Of a stretch of 64,000 nt of DNA, positions 45,120-54,000 are shown piece after piece. The translations under genes were made by a program, and so were the position numbers. Within the stretch, counting starts at the first letter, position 1; every line of letters begins with the position of its first letter. Under the pieces are notes generated by a model. The model did no database searches. It was not told the origin of the DNA and worked only from the letters and a program-made list of their open reading frames with translations. This DNA is from an uncultured Bacteroidota bacterium (lineage in GTDB: Bacteria > Bacteroidota > Bacteroidia > Chitinophagales > LD1). The stretch lies in assembly GCA_903861145.1 (NCBI GenBank), contig CAIOTH010000113.1, forward strand, positions 20,961 through 84,960. Reading direction: 5' to 3'.

Positions 45120-45863
45120 ATGGAGAAGTTAAAGTATAATAGGGTTTTAGTAATATCAGATAACCTGTTTCTAATTAATGCTTTCAACGCTTTAACCGCG
45201 GGCCTTGAGGGAGTTGCCATAGATTATACCTGCACCAAAAGCAATCTAACTTTGTTGAATGATACGTCGCTCCCCGTTAAAATAAATCCTGTTGATGTAA
45301 AGGCTGAATGGGAGTCCCTTGCTTCTCGATACGATCTCATTTTCTCTTTACATTGTAAGCAATTGTTTCCTGCTCAATTAGTAAAGACTGTAAAATGCAT
45401 TAACGTGCACCCGGGATATAATCCCCATAACCGTGGCTGGTTTCCGCAGGTGTTTTCCATAATTAATGGCACGCCAGCCGGAGCAACTATACACGAGATT
45501 GATGAGTTGCTGGACCATGGCACCATCATTGCACGACGCGAAGTAAAAATTAATAGTTGGGAAACTTCGATAGATGTTTATGACAGAGTACAATTGTTAG
45601 AGGTTGAGTTGTTGAAGGAAAACCTAATGGCTATTTTGCAGGGAACCTATGGTGCCTTTGCGCCCGAAGAGGAGGGCAATGTAAATTTGAAAAAGGATTT
45701 TAATGACTTGTGCCGGCTTGATATGAACAAAGAAATGACCATGGGCAATGCCATAAATCATTTGCGCGCATTAACGCACGGTAAGTACCCCAATGCTTTT
45801 TTTATCGACCCCGAAACAGGTTCAAAAGTCTTCGTTAAAATTTCACTCGAAAAAGAGCAGTAA
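45120..45863 (+). CDS. Sugar N-formyltransferase (VioF/FdtF-like)
   Basis: 247 residues. The formyltransferase catalytic triad is visible: Asn95 and His97 in INVHPGYNPHNRGWFPQ, and Asp132 in DELLDHGTII. This variant, with the HPGYNPHNRG loop and a short C-terminal accessory region, is the form found in dTDP-4-amino-4,6-dideoxyhexose formyltransferases rather than Met-tRNA formyltransferase. The donor is N10-formyltetrahydrofolate. It follows the aminotransferase by 45 bases, so the pair should produce a formamido sugar for the polymer. Confidence 0.88.
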   Translation: MEKLKYNRVLVISDNLFLINAFNALTAGLEGVAIDYTCTKSNLTLLNDTSLPVKINPVDVKAEWESLASRYDLIFSLHCKQLFPAQLVKTVKCINVHPGYNPHNRGWFPQVFSIINGTPAGATIHEIDELLDHGTIIARREVKINSWETSIDVYDRVQLLEVELLKENLMAILQGTYGAFAPEEEGNVNLKKDFNDLCRLDMNKEMTMGNAINHLRALTHGKYPNAFFIDPETGSKVFVKISLEKEQ

Positions 45864-45880
45864 TAATAAAGACTACAGCA

Positions 45881-46720
45881 GTGAAACTTAGCATTTGCAT
45901 CATAACTTATAATCAGGATAAATACATTGAACGGGCCATTGAAAGCGCGCTGATGCAGCAATGCAATTTTACCCGCGAAATAATTATTAGCGATGACTGT
46001 TCTACCGACGGGACGAGAGAAATAATAGCCAGTTATGCCGCCAAATACCCTGATTTGATTAAAGCACATTTTGCCGAAAACAACCTGGGAATGCTACGGA
46101 ATTGGGAGAAGGCCCTGAAGCTTTGTACCGGCAAATACATTGCATTACTTGAAGGAGACGATTTTTGGAATGACCCCTTAAAGCTGCAAAAGCAATACAA
46201 CATTTTACAAACACACCCCGACGTTGTTATATCATTTACGAACGCGACAAATAAATATGAATCGGGAGAGCAGGGCTATGAACGCTACGTTGATAAAGCG
46301 GATGAGTTTTATACCACCAAAGATCTACTGGAGTATAATTTTATACCTACTTGTTCGGTGGTAATGCAAAACCACATTTCCAATGCCTTCTTCCATCCTG
46401 CCTATTATAAAAGCCCGTTTGCCGATTGGATTATCCATATCCTTAATTCGCGTTTTGGTAAAATTCATTTCTTAAATCAATTTACCTGTACTTATCAAAT
46501 ACATGGCATGGGGGTTTGGGGCGGCATCAATAAAGAAAAGCAATTGCTGAATAAACTTAAGGCAGCTGAGTGTATTGACGAAATCCTTACTGAAGCAGAT
46601 TTGAAAAAATCGCTTTCGCAAACCAGGAAAAAGCTGCTTCAAAATATTTGCCTTTTCTATAGGCAAAGCGGACAGCTTTTAAACTATTTTAAATACCGGT
46701 TGAAACTAATTCTAGTATAA
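45881..46720 (+). CDS. Family 2 glycosyltransferase
   Basis: 279 residues starting at GTG. Motifs: KLSICIITYNQDKYIERAI, ISDDCSTDGT, and LLEGDDFW (the DxD-type site). This form resembles GT2 enzymes that add Glc/Gal-type residues in capsule clusters. It follows the formyltransferase by 17 bases and shares a base with the next gene (TAATG), so all belong to one transcript. Confidence 0.92.
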   Translation: MKLSICIITYNQDKYIERAIESALMQQCNFTREIIISDDCSTDGTREIIASYAAKYPDLIKAHFAENNLGMLRNWEKALKLCTGKYIALLEGDDFWNDPLKLQKQYNILQTHPDVVISFTNATNKYESGEQGYERYVDKADEFYTTKDLLEYNFIPTCSVVMQNHISNAFFHPAYYKSPFADWIIHILNSRFGKIHFLNQFTCTYQIHGMGVWGGINKEKQLLNKLKAAECIDEILTEADLKKSLSQTRKKLLQNICLFYRQSGQLLNYFKYRLKLILV

Positions 46721-47736
46721 TGGCAGCAGGTGTTTCGGTAATTGTTTGTTGTTATAACAGCGCTTCAAGATTGAGCGAAACCTTAAATCATTTAATCAAT
46801 CAAAAAGTAACGGGTGTTAGGTTCGAAATAATTGTTGTAGACAACGCCTCTACAGATAATACCTCTCAGTTTGCCAAAAATATTTTGGAAAAGGTTTCCG
46901 CTATTGACTATACGGTTGTCAGCGAACCAGAAAGCGGCTTAAGCTACGCCCGCAAAAAAGGGTATGCGGTGGCTAAATACGAATATTTGCTTTTTTGCGA
47001 CGATGATAATTGGCTGGATGAAAACTACATTCAACTAGCTTACCAAACAATGTCGCAACATCCGCAAATAGGTATACTGGGAGGGTTCGCCAGCGCCGTT
47101 TTTGAATCCGAAGAACCATCGTGGTTTAAACAATTTGAACTTGACTTTGCTGTGGGAGATCAATCTACCTCACCACTATCTTTATCGCAGTTGCCAGAAG
47201 TTTATGGCGCAGGATTTATCATCCGTAAAACTTACCTCGATAAATTGTATGCATCCGGTTTTAAAAGCATTTTGTCGGATAGAAAAGGAAACGAGTTGGT
47301 ATCGGGTGGCGATACTGAGCTATGTTATTTGGCCAAATATTTTGGATACGAGGTTTGGTATAACCGCGAGTTGCGGCTTAAACATTTTATGGCCAAAGGC
47401 CGCCTTAATTGGAGTTATTTGAAAAGGCTATACGTTGGCAAAGGGAAAACACTGGTTTATACACGGGCCTATCAACGTATGGAGTTGTCCGCCGAAGTGC
47501 CGAATCAAAAATTGCGTTTACCGTTTTGGCTCGATACATTTATTTATAAAGCCAGGCAAGTGCTTAATTCTTATCGCAAGGTATGCTTCAAGATGAACGA
47601 TGCCGGCGATAAGGAAGTGTTGAAGTATATTGCCACCAGGGCAGAGGCCATGGAAATTTGGAACCTGAAAGGCCGGTATTCGCAATTGTTTTATCAAATT
47701 GTTGCTTATCAAAACGCAGGAAAGGCTTCACAGTGA
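46720..47736 (+). CDS. Family 2 glycosyltransferase
   Basis: 338 residues. SVIVCCYNSASRL, IIVVDNASTDNTSQ and FCDDDNWL (metal site) identify a GT2 enzyme of the group that builds surface polysaccharide. The C-terminal 100 residues include basic and hydrophobic stretches that could contact the membrane. The start codon overlaps the preceding stop by one base. Confidence 0.92.
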   Translation: MAAGVSVIVCCYNSASRLSETLNHLINQKVTGVRFEIIVVDNASTDNTSQFAKNILEKVSAIDYTVVSEPESGLSYARKKGYAVAKYEYLLFCDDDNWLDENYIQLAYQTMSQHPQIGILGGFASAVFESEEPSWFKQFELDFAVGDQSTSPLSLSQLPEVYGAGFIIRKTYLDKLYASGFKSILSDRKGNELVSGGDTELCYLAKYFGYEVWYNRELRLKHFMAKGRLNWSYLKRLYVGKGKTLVYTRAYQRMELSAEVPNQKLRLPFWLDTFIYKARQVLNSYRKVCFKMNDAGDKEVLKYIATRAEAMEIWNLKGRYSQLFYQIVAYQNAGKASQ

Positions 47737-47796
47737 TTTCCGCTTTCATTTACAGCCGCGGCTTTTGCCGCCAATTTAAAACTGCTATTTTTAGCC

Positions 47797-48717
47797 ATGC
47801 AAGCGCCCTTTTTCTCCGTCATTCTTCCAACCTATAACCGGGCGCATTTAATAGCAACAACTATACAATCGGTACTTGCCCAAACTTTTAATAATTGGGA
47901 GCTTTTAATTGTTGACGATGGAAGCACTGATGCAACAGATGAAGAAGTTGCAAAGTTTGCAGACCCCCGTATAAAGTACATCTATCAAACAAACCAGGAA
48001 CGCAGCGCGGCACGAAATACCGGCATTAAAAACGCTAAAGGGAAATTCATTTGTTTTATTGATAGCGATGACACCTGGTATCCGGTTCATCTTGAAACTT
48101 TACATCAAAAAATAGTTGAGCAAAACGAACACGTTGCGCTTTATTTTACTGCTATGCGTTGGAGGTTTACAACTCATGCACAGGATATAATTTTTGAAAG
48201 CCCCGAAGGCAAAAATCCGGTTGAATATGTTATTTCAAATCAAATTGCCCCATCAACAGCATGCATACATGCTCAAATTACCGAAACGCTAAAATTTAAC
48301 ACGGGCCTAAATATTAATGAGGATGTTGAACTATTTGCCCGCGTTGCCGGCAAATACGATATAGTTCAAATACCGGTTGTAACTATTGATTTGAACATAC
48401 ACGATGAAAATACCAGGGGCGTGATAAAAGATGTTGTGAGCCCGCAGATAAAGGCGATGAAAATTATTTTTGAAAACCCACAGTTGAAACCCAAAATTTC
48501 AGCGAATTTTAAAAGACAGGTTTTCCGCTCTCTATATCACCAATTAATAAATACGTATTCGGATTTAGGTGAATCCGGAAAAATGAATTCGGCCATTGTC
48601 CGGTTTATTCTGAATTATCCTTTCGATTTAACGAACAAATCAAAGCTGGTATTGTTGCTGTATCACTTACCTGGCGGTAGTGTTATTAAATCGTTGGTAC
48701 AAAAATCGAAGGCTTAA
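47797..48717 (+). CDS. Family 2 glycosyltransferase
   Basis: 306 residues with FSVILPTYNRAHLI, LIVDDGSTDATDE, ERSAARNTGIKNAKG and FIDSDDTWY (DxD metal site). The C-terminal half has helices with hydrophobic faces typical of membrane-associated GT2 enzymes. It is 60 bases beyond the previous gene in the same direction and ends the glycosyltransferase run of the plus-strand operon. Confidence 0.93.
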   Translation: MQAPFFSVILPTYNRAHLIATTIQSVLAQTFNNWELLIVDDGSTDATDEEVAKFADPRIKYIYQTNQERSAARNTGIKNAKGKFICFIDSDDTWYPVHLETLHQKIVEQNEHVALYFTAMRWRFTTHAQDIIFESPEGKNPVEYVISNQIAPSTACIHAQITETLKFNTGLNINEDVELFARVAGKYDIVQIPVVTIDLNIHDENTRGVIKDVVSPQIKAMKIIFENPQLKPKISANFKRQVFRSLYHQLINTYSDLGESGKMNSAIVRFILNYPFDLTNKSKLVLLLYHLPGGSVIKSLVQKSKA

Positions 48718-48776
48718 TTATTAGCCGAATAAGAATGGAAGTCTTTAACACGCTACCTCTCTTATTTTAATTTTTG

Positions 48777-48784
48777 TAGCTTTG
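48777..48784 (+). promoter_or_regulatory. Possible -7 promoter box upstream of the PAP2-like gene
   Basis: TAGCTTTG matches the Bacteroidota TAnnTTTG -7 consensus 18 bases before the start at 48803. No convincing -33 TTTG is seen at the expected distance, so this is weak. Confidence 0.35.
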
Positions 48785-48802
48785 TAAACCCATGAACCTG
48801 GT

Positions 48803-49480
48803 ATGTTAGGCGAAACAACAAATATGTCTGAGAGTTGGAGTAAAGCCCTCAGCTCTCGTAGTTTCAGGAACCAGTTCTTTTTAACGCTGCTGGTTTTTGT
48901 TGGCAGCTGTATGCACAATTTCCACTATTTGCGGGTTTGGCAGGAACGCCAGGGGGTTCAGATTAATGATATTGTATTAAATCAATTACCTCCACACGAT
49001 TTCTCGTTGGCTATCTTTATTTTAGAGTATTCTACCTTGCTTTTAGTGTTCTTCATTACCATTCAGCATCCCGATAGGTTAGTAAAGGGCCTACAAATGT
49101 TTGCCTTGGTTGTGTTCGCCCGCACACTGTGTATTTACTTTTTTCCGCTCGAACCACCCCGGGAAATGATTAGGTTAGATGACCCTTTTGCCTCGTTCTT
49201 TCTTCACACACAAAACACTTTTGTAAGTAAAGATCTTTTCTTTTCAGGCCATATCTCAGCCCTTACATTGCTTATGCTTCTTTCTGTAAATAGGTATGTA
49301 AAAGCCTGGACCCTCGTTGCTACTATTTTAGTGGGCTTCCTAATTTTGTGCATGCACGTTCACTATACGCTCGATGTGCTCTTTGCCCCGATTGCCTCTT
49401 TTGTTTCGTATAAAATAATCCTATTTATCCATCGCGAAAGCAGGTATGGGCTTGAATTACAAAGGCAGGAACAGTGGTAA
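48803..49480 (+). CDS. PAP2_C / sphingomyelin-synthase-like lipid phosphatase
   Basis: 225 residues with about six membrane segments. The phosphatase-type signatures DLFFSGHISAL (His150) and CMHVHYTLDVLFAP (His187, Asp191) match the PAP2_C family, which includes sphingomyelin synthases and lipid phosphatases. It could recycle undecaprenyl pyrophosphate or act on phospho- or sphingolipids. The start could also be at 48824 (MSESWSKA). Its position beside the exopolysaccharide locus fits carrier-lipid recycling, but this is inference. Confidence 0.75.
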   Translation: MLGETTNMSESWSKALSSRSFRNQFFLTLLVFVGSCMHNFHYLRVWQERQGVQINDIVLNQLPPHDFSLAIFILEYSTLLLVFFITIQHPDRLVKGLQMFALVVFARTLCIYFFPLEPPREMIRLDDPFASFFLHTQNTFVSKDLFFSGHISALTLLMLLSVNRYVKAWTLVATILVGFLILCMHVHYTLDVLFAPIASFVSYKIILFIHRESRYGLELQRQEQW

Positions 49481-49529
49481 TTGCAAAACTTTAGTTTTCT
49501 GATTTATCCAAACACTTAAACATCCGCTC

Positions 49530-50096
49530 ATGGGTAAAACATCTATTGACCGAAAAGCTATACTTCCTATAATCGATGATTGCCGCGATAAAGGAAAATC
49601 TGATCAGGAAATTTACTTTGACCTTATAGAAAAGTATTATGACAAAAAAGGTATTGCTCTATTAATCACCGGCACCACAACACCGAAAAACAAAGAAAAG
49701 TTTAAGGCGCTCAACAATTTGCTGGTTGGTCTTTTAGGCAGCTCAATCATTCTTAAAATTCTTATGATACTTACAATGAGTATAGTTGCAAGACAGGCGT
49801 GGTTACTTATACTTGTGTTTGTGGCTCCGCTTTTTTCAGGTTATTTTATGTACGAAATAGCACGTTACAATGGGCCCATTTACCGAATGTGTGGCCTTAT
49901 AACCATTGCCACTTTTTTGCAAAGCATTCAGCAAATAAACAATGCTACAGATGCAATACTAAATATTGCGTTTGTGGCCGCAATTGTCGGCCTGTCGTTT
50001 TATCTCGATGGAAAACTATTTCCTGATTATTCTCCCAGTAATTTAAAAAAGGATGATAGTGGAGAGTTTGTGCTTCCACAAAGTGTAACATCATAA
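49530..50096 (+). CDS. Small membrane protein of unknown function
   Basis: 188 residues: a charged N-terminal 60 residues (with IIDDCRDKGKSDQEIYFDLIEK) followed by about four membrane segments and a polar C-terminus. No catalytic motif was recognised. It is in the same direction as the PAP2-like gene, 49 bases downstream. The next gene is convergent. Confidence 0.7.
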   Translation: MGKTSIDRKAILPIIDDCRDKGKSDQEIYFDLIEKYYDKKGIALLITGTTTPKNKEKFKALNNLLVGLLGSSIILKILMILTMSIVARQAWLLILVFVAPLFSGYFMYEIARYNGPIYRMCGLITIATFLQSIQQINNATDAILNIAFVAAIVGLSFYLDGKLFPDYSPSNLKKDDSGEFVLPQSVTS

Positions 50097-50116
50097 AGGC
50101 AGGATACGCCGGGCTT

Positions 50117-51607
50117 TTATCTAAGCAACGTAACATTGCCTTTACCGCTTTTCAGTTCTGATTCGCCTATTAGTTGGTAAGAGCACTCCCAAACATAAGT
50201 GCCAATTTCTTGCTTCATTCCCTTATAAGTTCCATCCCAGCCAACTGTCCAGTCGGTGGTTTCGTAAACTTTTACGCCCCAGCGGTCAAACACGGCAAGG
50301 TCTAATTTCACCAGGTTTTTATTCAATACATGGAACACATCATTTACACCATCGCCGTTAGGAGAGAATCCGGTTGGAATTAGCAAGCCGGTTGAAGTAA
50401 CGTTTACAGTAAGCGAATCTGATATTTTACATCCTGCACCATCGGTTACACTAATGGTATATTTGGTTGTTATGTTAGGATTCGCTGTGGGGTCGGCGCA
50501 AGTGGTACAGGTTAAGTCAAAATCGGGCGACCAAACAATGCTCGAACCCGGCGTAGCGCCTATAGTAGGATTAAATGTAGTGCTCTGTCCTTCTTGCAGT
50601 ATTACATCAGGGCCAGCAACCACCGGAAATTTCTTCGACGCTAATGCAAAAGGATTAGGATTGAAATTGCTAATGCCCGGCACAGTAAGCGATGAGAACC
50701 CTAAACCTGCACCCGCAGTAGCCGGGGCAATATAGTTCCACTCGTTGTTCATCCAATGTGCTTCATCAGTCCATTCGCCATCGGTAGTAGGATTGAAATA
50801 CATAGTTAGATCGGCTGCTGCTGCACCGCTACCATTATAAAGCCGGTGATAAAAATTAGGATTCACCAAACACAGTATTTTATCAACCGTCTTTGTGTTA
50901 TATCCATCGTTAGTGGCGTCGCCCTTTACCAGGCAGACACCAAAAGTATCGGTGGCTGCAGTGGTAGGTGCCATGGCAATAGGCCTGTAAATAGACGGCC
51001 CGTTATGATAAGACGGCGAACCCACCGGAAAAATATAAGGACCTGTTGAATTAGTTATCTGCTGAAGCGCTCCTCCATTATAACTACTTGCATAACCGGT
51101 GCCGCGGCTAATTGCTGTTGTACTTGGGTTAGCAACCAACATATCAAAAACATCGGTAGCTAACTCTGAGTTATTAAGATTAAGCAGCCCGGTGGTAATA
51201 GCGCTTATTGATTGAAACTTCCTGGCGCCAACACTTAAATCAAGGTTATCAAACGTAGTTACAGCACTACCTGCAATATTTTGCACTTGCGGGCCGCCAT
51301 CAAAATAAACCCAGCTATTATTGCCCGCGTACGAGTTATTATTTACCCAATCGCCGGTTAATTTAATGGTATCGCCACTGCCAACAATGTTGGCATTATT
51401 GGTAATGCTGCCTTCAACTATAATAGTTCCCTGGTTGTTAATTTGCCCTGCACCCGAGATCTGGTCGTTTTGTAATGAGTTCGTCTTTACGATTACAAAC
51501 CCACCGTTCGTCACATAAATATCAGCGCCTTTATTATTGAATAAGGCCTGCGCGAAACCGGGGGCGCACAAAACGGTGCAAATGACGAAAGAATAAAACT
51601 TCCTCAT
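50117..51607 (-). CDS. T9SS type B (gliding-associated) C-terminal sorting-domain protein
   Basis: 496 residues with a signal peptide (MRKFYSFVICTVLCAPGFAQ). The body has beta-rich, adhesin-like low-complexity sequence (NNQGTIIVEGSITNNANI) and an immunoglobulin-like segment with TCTTCADPTANP. The last 90 residues are the CHU_C domain: LIPTGFSPNGDGVNDVF, DRWGVKVYE, GWDGTYKG and IGTYVWECSY, which directs export through the type IX system and attachment to the surface. The likely role is a cell-surface or secreted structural or adhesive protein. Confidence 0.92.
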   Translation of the reverse strand: MRKFYSFVICTVLCAPGFAQALFNNKGADIYVTNGGFVIVKTNSLQNDQISGAGQINNQGTIIVEGSITNNANIVGSGDTIKLTGDWVNNNSYAGNNSWVYFDGGPQVQNIAGSAVTTFDNLDLSVGARKFQSISAITTGLLNLNNSELATDVFDMLVANPSTTAISRGTGYASSYNGGALQQITNSTGPYIFPVGSPSYHNGPSIYRPIAMAPTTAATDTFGVCLVKGDATNDGYNTKTVDKILCLVNPNFYHRLYNGSGAAAADLTMYFNPTTDGEWTDEAHWMNNEWNYIAPATAGAGLGFSSLTVPGISNFNPNPFALASKKFPVVAGPDVILQEGQSTTFNPTIGATPGSSIVWSPDFDLTCTTCADPTANPNITTKYTISVTDGAGCKISDSLTVNVTSTGLLIPTGFSPNGDGVNDVFHVLNKNLVKLDLAVFDRWGVKVYETTDWTVGWDGTYKGMKQEIGTYVWECSYQLIGESELKSGKGNVTLLR

Positions 51608-51837
51608 TGGTAATAATGGGCTTTAATTGTTCTGAACGTTAAAATAAAGTATTTTTTATCAAGCTTCAATCTTTAATCATAATAATTTGACAAGGTTTTG
51701 GCGCTAACCGTTGCTTTTATAGCACACTGGCTTTATCCTTTTTTGAGACCTTCTTAAGAAATTACTTGCTTTACCTGTCCGGTTTTGAAACAGCCGTTCG
51801 TTGTAGAATTACTTTTTAACCACTCAAAATCAAAATT

Positions 51838-52185
51838 ATGGCGGAGTTTTTATTGTTGTTTAGAGGAGCAGCGGCCGGACATGGCCCGGTATTGTCGCCC
51901 GATGAAAGAGAGGCCCAAATGCAAAGATGGATGAACTGGCTTGGCGACCTAACCAAACAAGGCAAAATGCTTGGTGCACAACCTTTAGAAGCCACCGGCA
52001 AGGTGATACAGGGCACCCGCAAAACGGTAATTGATGGCCCCTTTGCCGAAGGTAAGGAAATAGTGGGCGGCTACCTGCTATGCAAGGCAAGTAATTGGGA
52101 TGTGGCGGTTGAGATAAGCAAAGGCTGTCCCATTTTAGAACACGAACAGGGCACTGTTGAAGTTCGTGCTGTTGGCCAAATGTAA
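51838..52185 (+). CDS. YCII/DGPF-domain protein (copy 1)
   Basis: 115 residues with the signature MAEFLLLFR at the N-terminus and IDGPFAEGKEIVGGYLL in the middle (the DGPF motif). This small ferredoxin-like fold family is often found beside ECF42 sigma factors. It is paralogous to the next gene and roughly 60 percent identical to it by eye. The biochemical role of DGPF proteins is not established. Confidence 0.85.
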   Translation: MAEFLLLFRGAAAGHGPVLSPDEREAQMQRWMNWLGDLTKQGKMLGAQPLEATGKVIQGTRKTVIDGPFAEGKEIVGGYLLCKASNWDVAVEISKGCPILEHEQGTVEVRAVGQM

Positions 52186-52236
52186 CCGTTGATGACTCAT
52201 TTATAATTATTCGTTCATCACTAAAATCAATTTTTT

Positions 52237-52581
52237 ATGGCAGAATTTTTATTGTTGTTCAGACACGATGATATCCGTAACGCTAACCTATCGCCCGAAC
52301 AAATGCAGGCGCAAATGCAAAAATGGGTGGCTTGGATGGGAGACATAGCTAGCCGGGGAAAAATGTTAAGCTCACAGCCGCTCGAAAGGACAGGCAAGGT
52401 GGTTCGCGGAACTAAAAAGGCGATTACTGATGGCCCTTTTGCCGAAGGCAAAGAAGTTATTGGCGGCTATTTACTTTGCAAAGCCGATACCATAGAAGAA
52501 GCCATTGCAATTGCGGAAGGCTGTCCAATTTTAGAACACGACGCCGGCACCGTTGAGGTGCGACCTATTGGCCGTATGTAA
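52237..52581 (+). CDS. YCII/DGPF-domain protein (copy 2)
   Basis: 114 residues, paralogue of the preceding gene with the same MAEFLLLFR start and DGPFAEGKEVIGGYLL core. Divergence is concentrated in the N-terminal loop (HDDIRNANLSPEQ) and the interior helices. It is followed 68 bases later by the ECF42-like sigma factor gene, so the three are probably one unit. Confidence 0.85.
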   Translation: MAEFLLLFRHDDIRNANLSPEQMQAQMQKWVAWMGDIASRGKMLSSQPLERTGKVVRGTKKAITDGPFAEGKEVIGGYLLCKADTIEEAIAIAEGCPILEHDAGTVEVRPIGRM

Positions 52582-52649
52582 TTAGGTCCTTTTATTGCCG
52601 GAGATAAGTGGTGGGCGAACTGCTTATCTTCGGCTTTATATTTTATAAC

Positions 52650-53924
52650 ATGCAGCAAGAACCAAACCAACTGGTTGACCACCTTTTCCGTACCGAGGCC
52701 GGAAAGATGACTGCTGTACTTACCCGCCTGTTTGGTTTTAAGCAGCACGAAACCGCCGAAGATATTGTGCATGATACTATTTACCAGGCGTTAAAAGAAT
52801 GGCGCTTTAGAGTGCCCGAGAATCCTACGGCGTGGCTTTACCGAGTAGCCAAAAATAAAGCCATTGATTACCTGCGCAGAGAAAACCGCATGGCCGAAAT
52901 TAGCTCCGAACTAAAGCCCCTTTTAAAAAGCGAATACACATTACCCACGGTTGTAAATTTCTACTTCAACGAAAACGAAATTGCCGATAGCCAGTTGCGC
53001 ATGATGTTTGCCGCTTGCCACCCGGCAATACCGGAGGAAGCGCAAATTGCCTTAGTGCTAAAAACCCTCTGCGGTTTCAGTGTTGAAGAAATTGCAAGGG
53101 CTTTTTTATCGAATAAGGATTCTATCGAAAAGCGGCTTTACCGGGCTAAAGAAAAAATCCGCGAGGCCAACATTCAGCTGGATGTACCCGTTGGAAACGA
53201 CATGCAAACCAGGCTCGAGACTGTTTTGCAGTGCATTTACCTGCTGTTTAATGAGGGTTACAATTCTTCCACCGCAGATTCGGTCATTCGCAAAGACCTT
53301 TGCTATGAGGCCATACGCCTTTGCCTTTTGCTAACCGAAAATCCGAATAGTAACCTGCCCGAAACCAACGCCCTACTTGCCTTAATGTGCTACAATGCCT
53401 CACGCTTTGATGCCCGTATTGACAACGATGGCCTGATTGTTTTACTGCAAGACCAGGACCGGACTAAATGGAACAAAGAGCTTATTCAAAAGGGCCAGTA
53501 CTATTTCAATATTTCAAGCGCCGGTAATCACATTTCAACTTACCATCTCGAAGCTGCCATTTCATCTATGCATTGCATGGCGGCCAGCTTTGCGCAAACC
53601 AATTGGAAAGCTATTCTGGGCTTCTACAATCTTTTAACTGAACGTAAACCTTCTCCCGTTGTATTGCTCAACCGCGCCATTGCATTATCCTTTGCCGAAT
53701 CAAAACAAGCTGCCATTGCCGAAATAAAAAAACTGGGCTCCTTGCAAAACCACTATCTGTATAATGCCGCCCTGGGCGACCTTTATTTCGATATTGGCAA
53801 GACTGATGAAGCCAAAGTTTATTACGAAACGGCACTCAAACAAACGCACAACCCGCAGGAGCACGAGCTACTGAACAAAAAACTGGCGCTCACTTCCTCA
53901 AAGCCGAACACCGGCAGGCCATAA
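52650..53924 (+). CDS. ECF42-type RNA polymerase sigma factor with long C-terminal extension
   Basis: 424 residues from ATG 52650. Region sigma2 is near residues 10-80 (DIVHDTIYQALKEW and WLYRVAKNKAIDYLRRE), and sigma4 is near 125-165 (GFSVEEIARAFLSNKDSIEKR). The remaining 250 residues form the large TPR-like C-terminal part characteristic of ECF42 (SRFDARID, LNRAIALSFAESK). No anti-sigma gene is present, as expected for this group, where the extension itself regulates activity. The two DGPF genes just upstream are the expected regulon members. A stress-sensing role is plausible, but the signal is unknown. Confidence 0.9.
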   Translation: MQQEPNQLVDHLFRTEAGKMTAVLTRLFGFKQHETAEDIVHDTIYQALKEWRFRVPENPTAWLYRVAKNKAIDYLRRENRMAEISSELKPLLKSEYTLPTVVNFYFNENEIADSQLRMMFAACHPAIPEEAQIALVLKTLCGFSVEEIARAFLSNKDSIEKRLYRAKEKIREANIQLDVPVGNDMQTRLETVLQCIYLLFNEGYNSSTADSVIRKDLCYEAIRLCLLLTENPNSNLPETNALLALMCYNASRFDARIDNDGLIVLLQDQDRTKWNKELIQKGQYYFNISSAGNHISTYHLEAAISSMHCMAASFAQTNWKAILGFYNLLTERKPSPVVLLNRAIALSFAESKQAAIAEIKKLGSLQNHYLYNAALGDLYFDIGKTDEAKVYYETALKQTHNPQEHELLNKKLALTSSKPNTGRP

Positions 53925-53964
53925 TTTTTTTGCAATAATTAGCCTTCAGGCTAACAGATAACCT

Positions 53965-53972
53965 TATTTTTG
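53965..53972 (+). promoter_or_regulatory. Possible -7 promoter box of asd
   Basis: TATTTTTG matches the Bacteroidota -7 consensus TAnnTTTG 28 bases upstream of the asd start. No clear -33 TTTG is seen at 19-21 bases before it. Confidence 0.45.
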
Positions 53973-54000
53973 TCTCTCAAATTCTAAAAACACAAGTAAA

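Noticed and set aside
51776..51799. TGTCCG and CGTTC upstream of the first DGPF gene as an ECF42 promoter
   Set aside because: The spacing is only 13 bases, shorter than a usual -35/-10 spacer, and the match to the motif I recall is partial.
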